Shown here: one piece after another, positions 37,042 to 42,633 of the stretch
How positions within the stretch are numbered: the stretch's first letter is position 1
Layout of the letters: every line of letters starts with the position of its first letter
DNA from: Candidatus Omnitrophota bacterium
GTDB taxonomy: Bacteria; Omnitrophota; Gorgyraeia; 1-14-0-20-64-10
Direction of reading: 5' to 3'
DNA: 42,633 nt
NCBI GenBank assembly: GCA_023248155.1
Contig: JAHFFE010000006.1
Coordinates: 46,523-89,155, forward strand
Program-made: the position numbers and the translations under genes
Notes under the pieces: model-generated
Told to the model about the DNA's origin: nothing
Seen by the model: the letters and a program-made list of their open reading frames with translations, nothing else
The model's database searches: none

Positions 37042-38850
37042 ATGAAACATTACCGGAAACTGCTTCGTTACCTTCGCCCCCATTGGGCTTTGCTGGTTTG
37101 GGCCACGGTCTGCATGGTGGCGTCCAGCTTGCTCAAAGGCGTTTCTCTGGGCATGCTCGTCCCGTTAGTTGATTTTATCCTGCTGAACCGTGCGCTGACC
37201 GTTCCGGAATGGGTTCCCGGGCCGGTTCATGCCTGGGCCAACCATTTTCAATCGCTGCCGATGGACTTGCGTTTGCACTGGCTGGCCGGCACCGTGCTTA
37301 TTCTTTCTCTGCTGAAAGCGGTTGTTTTTTTCTATCAGTCCTATCTGACCGATAATGTGGCGCTGCTTTTCTTGCGCGATATGCGCAACGCGCTCTACAC
37401 CCATTATCAGCGGCTGTCGCAGGATTTTTTTTCGGGCGAGCGGACCGGCGATCTGGTCTCGCGCATGACCACCGATGTTTCAATCATCCAGAACACGCTC
37501 AGCGAAGGGCTGACCAACCTGATTTACCAGAGCGCGCAGGTGGTGGTGTTCGGGGCGATCATTTTCAGCATCCACTGGAAAATGGCGCTCGGTGTTTTAT
37601 TGTTGATGCCGACGATCGGCTACCCGATCGTACAGATCGGCAAGGCGCTGCGTAAACTGGGCATGACGGCGCAGCAGCGGATGGGCGACCTCAACAGCCA
37701 TTTGATTGAAACGCTGCAGGGGATCCGGATTATCAAGGCATTTACCGCCGAGCGCAAAGTGCAAACCCGGTTCGCGCTGATCAACCAGGAATATTACAAA
37801 GCCAACATCAAGACCGTCAAGCGGCGGGAGATTTTAGCCAGCATTATTGAACTGATGGGCATGGTGGGCGGGCTTCTGGTTTTGGAGGTGGGCGGCCGCG
37901 CTGTTTTACACGGAGAAATTTCTCCGGGCACCGTGATTTTCTTTTTGGCGGCGCTGCTTTCGCTTTACGAACCGATCAAGAAATTAAGCCGGCTTCATTC
38001 GGTCAACCAGCAGGCCATTGTGGCGGCTCGCCGTCTGGTTGAAATTTTAGAGACAGAACCGTCGGTCAAAGAAGCCCCCCATGCCGTTGAAGCGCAGCCG
38101 TTTTCCAAATCGATCGAGTATCGCCAGGTTGGGTTCCGGTATGGAAAATCGAACGTGGCGCAAGAACGCCAGATTTTGCGCGGCATTAATCTTACAGTGC
38201 CGGCCGGCGAAATGGTGGCGATCGTCGGTTCCAGCGGCGCCGGCAAAACGACGCTGGTCAATCTGCTGCTGCGGTTTTATGATCCAACCGAAGGCCAGAT
38301 TTTAATGGACGGCATCGATACAAAAACAGTCTCGCTGCATTCGCTGCGCGGACAGATCGGGCTGGTGACGCAGGATCCGTTTCTGTTTCACGACTCGATC
38401 CGCGCCAACATCGCGTTCGGCAAGCCGGACGCATCGCTCGATGAAATCGTCAAAGCAGCCCGTGCCGCCAACGCCGATGAATTTATCCGCGGTCTGCCGA
38501 GAGGGTACGACACCGCCGTGGGTGACCTGGGCAGTAAGTTGTCGGGCGGCGAGCGGCAGCGGATCGCCATCGCGCGCGCGATCCTGAAAAACCCGCCGAT
38601 TTTGATTCTCGATGAAGCGACTTCACAGCTCGATTCCGAATCGGAACGGTTGGTTCAGCAGGCGCTTGAGCGGTTGCTGAAAGGGCGAACGGCGCTGGTG
38701 ATCGCGCACCGGTTTTCCACGATCCGCGCGGCTGACCGCATACTGGTGCTGGACCAGGGAACCATTGCCGACAGCGGTACCCATGACCAGCTGCTCCTTC
38801 GGTCCAGCCTTTATAAAAAACTATATGAATTACAGGTTGCGTTTGAATAA
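37042..38850 (+). CDS. msbA: ABC transporter, MsbA-like lipid flippase (TM-NBD)
   Basis: Six-TM exporter domain, Walker A GSSGAGKTT, signature LSGGERQRIAIARAIL, ILDEATSQLD. Confidence 0.88.
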   Translation: MKHYRKLLRYLRPHWALLVWATVCMVASSLLKGVSLGMLVPLVDFILLNRALTVPEWVPGPVHAWANHFQSLPMDLRLHWLAGTVLILSLLKAVVFFYQSYLTDNVALLFLRDMRNALYTHYQRLSQDFFSGERTGDLVSRMTTDVSIIQNTLSEGLTNLIYQSAQVVVFGAIIFSIHWKMALGVLLLMPTIGYPIVQIGKALRKLGMTAQQRMGDLNSHLIETLQGIRIIKAFTAERKVQTRFALINQEYYKANIKTVKRREILASIIELMGMVGGLLVLEVGGRAVLHGEISPGTVIFFLAALLSLYEPIKKLSRLHSVNQQAIVAARRLVEILETEPSVKEAPHAVEAQPFSKSIEYRQVGFRYGKSNVAQERQILRGINLTVPAGEMVAIVGSSGAGKTTLVNLLLRFYDPTEGQILMDGIDTKTVSLHSLRGQIGLVTQDPFLFHDSIRANIAFGKPDASLDEIVKAARAANADEFIRGLPRGYDTAVGDLGSKLSGGERQRIAIARAILKNPPILILDEATSQLDSESERLVQQALERLLKGRTALVIAHRFSTIRAADRILVLDQGTIADSGTHDQLLLRSSLYKKLYELQVAFE

Positions 38851-38873
38851 CTGATTTGATAAGATAGCAAGCT

Positions 38874-39779
38874 ATGGAAATCGAACCGTTAGTCAAAGAA
38901 TTGTTGGAAGCAGGGGTCCACTTTGGGCATCAAACCCGCCGTTGGAATCCGAAGATGAAGCGTTTTATCTTCGCGGCCAAGAACGGGATTTACCTATTGG
39001 ATCTCGAGAAGACCGCGAGCGGACTGAAGGAAGCCCAGGAGTTTCTGCGCAAGGTGGCATCTGAAGGAGGGCCAATCTTGTTTGTGGGAACCAAGCGGCA
39101 GGCTCAGTCAATCATCGCCGATGAAGCGATCCGCTGCGGACAGTACTATGTCAATTACCGCTGGATGGGCGGCATGTTGACCAATTTTCAGACCGTCAAG
39201 AAGTCGATCGACCGGCTGCAGACGCTGCAGACCTGGAAGGAAGACGGCACCTTTGATGCGATGACCAAGAAAGAAGCGGCTTTGGCCCAGAAAGAGATGG
39301 ACAAGCTGTTTCGCGTTTTGAAAGGCATCGCGCATATGCCGCGCTTACCCAAGGCGATCTTCCTGATTGACGCCAAGCGTGAAGACACTGCCATTAAAGA
39401 AGCGGCCCGCCTCGGAATTCCGGTGGTCGGGTTGGTCGATACGAACAGCGATCCCGATCCGATTGCCCATGTGATTCCGGGCAACGACGACGCGATCCGG
39501 TCCCTTCAGCTGGTCACCCGGCTGCTGGCCGACGCGATCATTGAGGGACAGCAGGCCTATTTGGCCGGCGTGGCCGAGAAAAAGGCCGCCGCCGATGCCA
39601 TACTCGCGGAGAAAGCCGCCGCTGAAGAAGCGGCTGCCGCCGCCGCTGCCGCTGTGGCTGCGCGCACCATTGACCAGGTCGAGGAAATCGTCCCCGAATC
39701 CACGCTGAAAGCCGTTATCGATCCGTCCGAAGGGAAGAAGAAAGCTTCTTCTCCGGCCAAGTCGACCAGCAAGGAATAG
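38874..39779 (+). CDS. rpsB: 30S ribosomal protein uS2
   Basis: [26 protein letters not shown]; operon with tsf-pyrH-frr. Confidence 0.96.
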   Translation: MEIEPLVKELLEAGVHFGHQTRRWNPKMKRFIFAAKNGIYLLDLEKTASGLKEAQEFLRKVASEGGPILFVGTKRQAQSIIADEAIRCGQYYVNYRWMGGMLTNFQTVKKSIDRLQTLQTWKEDGTFDAMTKKEAALAQKEMDKLFRVLKGIAHMPRLPKAIFLIDAKREDTAIKEAARLGIPVVGLVDTNSDPDPIAHVIPGNDDAIRSLQLVTRLLADAIIEGQQAYLAGVAEKKAAADAILAEKAAAEEAAAAAAAAVAARTIDQVEEIVPESTLKAVIDPSEGKKKASSPAKSTSKE

Positions 39780-39786
39780 TCCCGTG

Positions 39787-40401
39787 ATGGCGAATGTAAC
39801 CACCGACCAAATCAGAGAACTGCGCGAAAAAACCGGCGCCGGTATCATGGAATGCAAAAAGGCGCTGACCGAATCGGGCGGGAAGATGGACGATGCGCTG
39901 CATATCTTGCGCGTCAAGGGAGCCAAAATTGCCGATGAGAAGGCCGGCCGGGCTGTGCGCTGCGGAAAGATCGGCAGCTACATCCACGGCGACCGCATCG
40001 GTGTTTTAGTCGAGGTCAACTGCGAAACCGACTTCGTCGCGCGCACCGAACAATTCCAGAAATTCGTCCATGAAATCTGCCTTCAGATCGCCGCGATGAA
40101 CCCCAAGTATGTTTCCCGCGACGATGTTCCGATGGAGGAAGTCGGCAATGAGCTGGCGATTCTGCACGAACAACTGGAAGGGATCGATGAAGAATCGACT
40201 CAGCCGATGCAGCAGTCGCACATGGAAAAATTCTACCGCGAACGGGTTTTGCTGGACCAGCCGTATGTGAAAGACGGCTCTAAGTCGATTCAGGACCTGC
40301 TTCATGATCTCGTGACCAGTCTGCGCGAAAATGTGGTGATCAGCCGCTTCAAGCGCTTTTCTCTCGGCGAAGAAACGGCGGCTTCGGGAACAGCGCAATG
40401 A
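39787..40401 (+). CDS. tsf: Translation elongation factor Ts
   Basis: [25 protein letters not shown]. Confidence 0.95.
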   Translation: MANVTTDQIRELREKTGAGIMECKKALTESGGKMDDALHILRVKGAKIADEKAGRAVRCGKIGSYIHGDRIGVLVEVNCETDFVARTEQFQKFVHEICLQIAAMNPKYVSRDDVPMEEVGNELAILHEQLEGIDEESTQPMQQSHMEKFYRERVLLDQPYVKDGSKSIQDLLHDLVTSLRENVVISRFKRFSLGEETAASGTAQ

Positions 40402-41153
40402 TCGGCGGGAAGAAGGCTTCTTCTTCCCAAAAAGTAAAGCTGCCTTACCGGCGTATTATCCTCAAATTAAGCGGCGAGTGCCTGCAATCCAAGGCCAAGG
40501 GTTACGGAATTGATTCCGCTGTTACCCATGAAATCGCCGCCCAGATCAAGGAAATCCAGCAGATCGGCGTCCAGGTCGGCGTCGTCATCGGCGGCGGCAA
40601 TATCTTTCGCGGCACCGGTGTTACGGCCAACGCACAGGGCATTGACCGAACCACTGCCGATTACATGGGCATGCTGGCCACCGTTATCAACTCCATGGCG
40701 CTGCAGGACGCGCTGGAAAAGCAGGGCTGTTTCACGCGCGTGTTGACCGCCATTCAGATGGAACAGCTGGCTGAACCGTACATCCGCCGCCGAGCGATCC
40801 GCCACCTCGAAAAAAAGCGCGTGGTTATTTTCGCGGCCGGCACCGGCAACCCTTATTTCTCGACTGACACGGCCGCCGCATTGCGCGGTATTGAAGTCGG
40901 CGCGCAGGCGCTGTTGAAGGCCACCAAGGTCGACGGCGTTTATTCGTCTGATCCGAAGAAAAATCGGCAAGCCCGCCGCTTTGCGCGGCTCTCCTATATG
41001 GATGTCATCAAGAAAGGGCTGCGTGTCATGGATACGACGGCGGTGACGCTGTGCATGGACCACAAACTTCCCATTCTGATTTTTGATATGAACAACAAGG
41101 GCAATATCAAGCGGACCGTGCTGGGGCAGGCGACCGGCACGCTGATTTCGTAG
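40398..41153 (+). CDS. pyrH: UMP kinase
   Basis: [45 protein letters not shown]. Confidence 0.95.
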   Translation: MIGGKKASSSQKVKLPYRRIILKLSGECLQSKAKGYGIDSAVTHEIAAQIKEIQQIGVQVGVVIGGGNIFRGTGVTANAQGIDRTTADYMGMLATVINSMALQDALEKQGCFTRVLTAIQMEQLAEPYIRRRAIRHLEKKRVVIFAAGTGNPYFSTDTAAALRGIEVGAQALLKATKVDGVYSSDPKKNRQARRFARLSYMDVIKKGLRVMDTTAVTLCMDHKLPILIFDMNNKGNIKRTVLGQATGTLIS

Positions 41154-41165
41154 GAGGAACAGACA

Positions 41166-41753
41166 ATGGCTTCAGATCCGAAATTGATGGGCATGAATGT
41201 TCAGGATGTTTTAAAGGATGCCGAAACAAAAATGACCAAGGCGCTTGAGTCGCTGAGCCGTGAATTCGCGTCGATCCGGACCGGCCGCGCCTCTCCGGCG
41301 CTGGTGGATGGGATTCGTGCCGACTATTTCGGCACGCCCACGCCGCTGAAGCAGCTGGCCAACATTACGGCCTCCGATCCGAAGATGCTGCTGATTCAGC
41401 CCTGGGACGTCAACGCGATCCAGGAAATTGAAAAAGCGCTGTTAAAATCCGAGCTGGGCCTTCAGCCGCTCGTCGATGGAAAGGTGATCCGCATTCCGAT
41501 CCCGCCGTTATCCACCGAACGCCGGCAGGAACTGACCAAGCTGGCGCACAAGGTATCTGAGGAGGGGCGTGTTTCCGTCCGCAACATCCGCCATGGCGCC
41601 AAGGAATCGATCGAAAAACTTTTCAAGGACAAGTCGATCACGGAAGACGACAAATTCAAGAATCTTGATCAACTGCAGAAACTGACAGACCGCTACGACG
41701 CCAAAATCAGCGAGACGCTCACCGCGAAAGAAGCGGATCTGAAAACCGTTTAA
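41166..41753 (+). CDS. frr: Ribosome recycling factor
   Basis: MTKALESLSREFASIRTGRASPALVDGI. Confidence 0.95.
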   Translation: MASDPKLMGMNVQDVLKDAETKMTKALESLSREFASIRTGRASPALVDGIRADYFGTPTPLKQLANITASDPKMLLIQPWDVNAIQEIEKALLKSELGLQPLVDGKVIRIPIPPLSTERRQELTKLAHKVSEEGRVSVRNIRHGAKESIEKLFKDKSITEDDKFKNLDQLQKLTDRYDAKISETLTAKEADLKTV

Positions 41754-41769
41754 TCCCCCGTGTTTTGCT

Positions 41770-41841
41770 GGGCCGATAGCTCAGTAGGAAGAGCGCCAGA
41801 CTTTTAATCTGGTGAGCAGAGTTCGAATCTCTGTCGGCCCA
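41770..41841 (+). tRNA. tRNA-Lys (anticodon TTT), CCA not encoded
   Basis: Acceptor GGGCCGA/TCGGCCC, anticodon arm CCAGA-CTTTTAA-TCTGG, T arm AGAGTTCGAATCTCT. Confidence 0.95.
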
Positions 41842-41879
41842 TATCTTTTATTTTCCGCAGGTCTGTTATAATATCCCTT

Positions 41880-42633
41880 ATGCTGGACATCAAACGAGTT
41901 CGCGAACAATCCGAGCAGGTGAAGACCGCTCTTAAAAACCGCAATTCCAAGTCGGACTTGGAATTACTTTTATCCTCTGATACTTTGTCCCGCGGCAAAA
42001 TGCTTGAGTTGGAGAATATCCGCCACGAGAAGCGGGTTATTTCCGACGAGATCGGCCGGCTTAAGCGGGAGTGCAAGGCGGTTAATTTGCAGGAGGCTCA
42101 GGTAAAGGCTTCTGCGCTGACCGCTTCCGAAAAAACGTTGAGCGCCGAAGTGGCTGAGCTTCAACAGACGATTGAGCGCGAACTATTGATGATTCCGAAT
42201 GTTCCGCACGAATCGGTTCCGGTCGGCAATCCTCCTGAGGCCAACCAGGTGGTCCGTTCCTGGGGCAAGCCGCGCCAATTCAGTTTTAAACCGAAAAACC
42301 ATGTCGATCTTGTTGAACAGCTGGGGCTGATCGATTTTGCGCGCGCCACCAAACTGTCCGGTTCTCACTTTGTGTTGTTTACCGGCATGGGCGCCCGCCT
42401 CGAGCGCGCGCTGATTCAGTTCATGCTCGATTTGCATACGAAACAACACCGGTATATCGAGATGGCCCCGCCGCTGCTGGTCAACCGCGCTTCAATGACC
42501 GGAACCGGCCAACTGCCGAAGTTTGAAGAAGACATGTACCGCCTCAAGGACGACGATCTTTTTTTAATCCCGACGGCCGAAGTTCCGGTGACCAACGCGC
42601 TGGCGGGGGAGACGCTCGACGAGAAACAGATCG
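41880..42633 (+). CDS. serS: Seryl-tRNA synthetase, 3' truncated by window edge
   Basis: MLDIKRVREQSEQVKTALKNR N-terminal arm; FKPKNHVDLVEQLGLIDFARATKLSGSHFV; frame open to window end, so absent from ORF track. Confidence 0.93.
   Translation, partial: MLDIKRVREQSEQVKTALKNRNSKSDLELLLSSDTLSRGKMLELENIRHEKRVISDEIGRLKRECKAVNLQEAQVKASALTASEKTLSAEVAELQQTIERELLMIPNVPHESVPVGNPPEANQVVRSWGKPRQFSFKPKNHVDLVEQLGLIDFARATKLSGSHFVLFTGMGARLERALIQFMLDLHTKQHRYIEMAPPLLVNRASMTGTGQLPKFEEDMYRLKDDDLFLIPTAEVPVTNALAGETLDEKQI

Noticed and set aside
39590-39670. Ala-rich GCC/GCT repeat near the 3' end of rpsB
   Set aside because: Ordinary alanine-rich linker in the C-terminal extension of uS2; not a functional DNA repeat.
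1-42633. CRISPR array, prophage, IS transposase or defence island
   Set aside because: No regularly spaced repeats, transposase, integrase, Cas or known defence proteins were recognised in any frame.

Overview
The window is a gene-dense bacterial chromosome segment of about 42.6 kb. It appears to come from an uncultivated diderm; an Omnitrophota-like origin is a weak inference from gene content only. It carries mostly housekeeping operons: heptosyltransferase; maf; a SurA/PpiD-like chaperone; hisG; a bS22-like mini-ORF missed by the ORF track; a TPR lipoprotein; an FtsH-like protease; ispE; tRNA-Gln; clpX; glmU; prs; rplY; pth; rpsF-ssb-rpsR-rplI; dnaB; bamA-ompH-lpxD-lpxC/fabZ-lpxI; nadE; a nitrogen cluster; lpxB; a Gfo/Idh oxidoreductase; msbA; rpsB-tsf-pyrH-frr; tRNA-Lys; and partial serS. 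The most interesting part is about 25.7-33.1 kb. It holds an OmpR/PhoB-type regulator whose receiver domain has lost the acidic pocket and the conserved Lys (GlnR-like), next to an outer-membrane porin-amt-PII operon and two different type I glutamine synthetases. The porin and glnA promoters share the same 11-bp-phased repeat, GTAAT-n6-TTAAC-n6-GTnAY, which suggests a GlnR-type nitrogen regulon. Other notable signals are a 306-bp inverted-repeat-bounded structured element (26415-26720), a dispersed hairpin repeat with compensatory base changes (9245 and 21714), and a 21-bp duplication of the tRNA-Gln 3' end bracketing a 176-bp insert.
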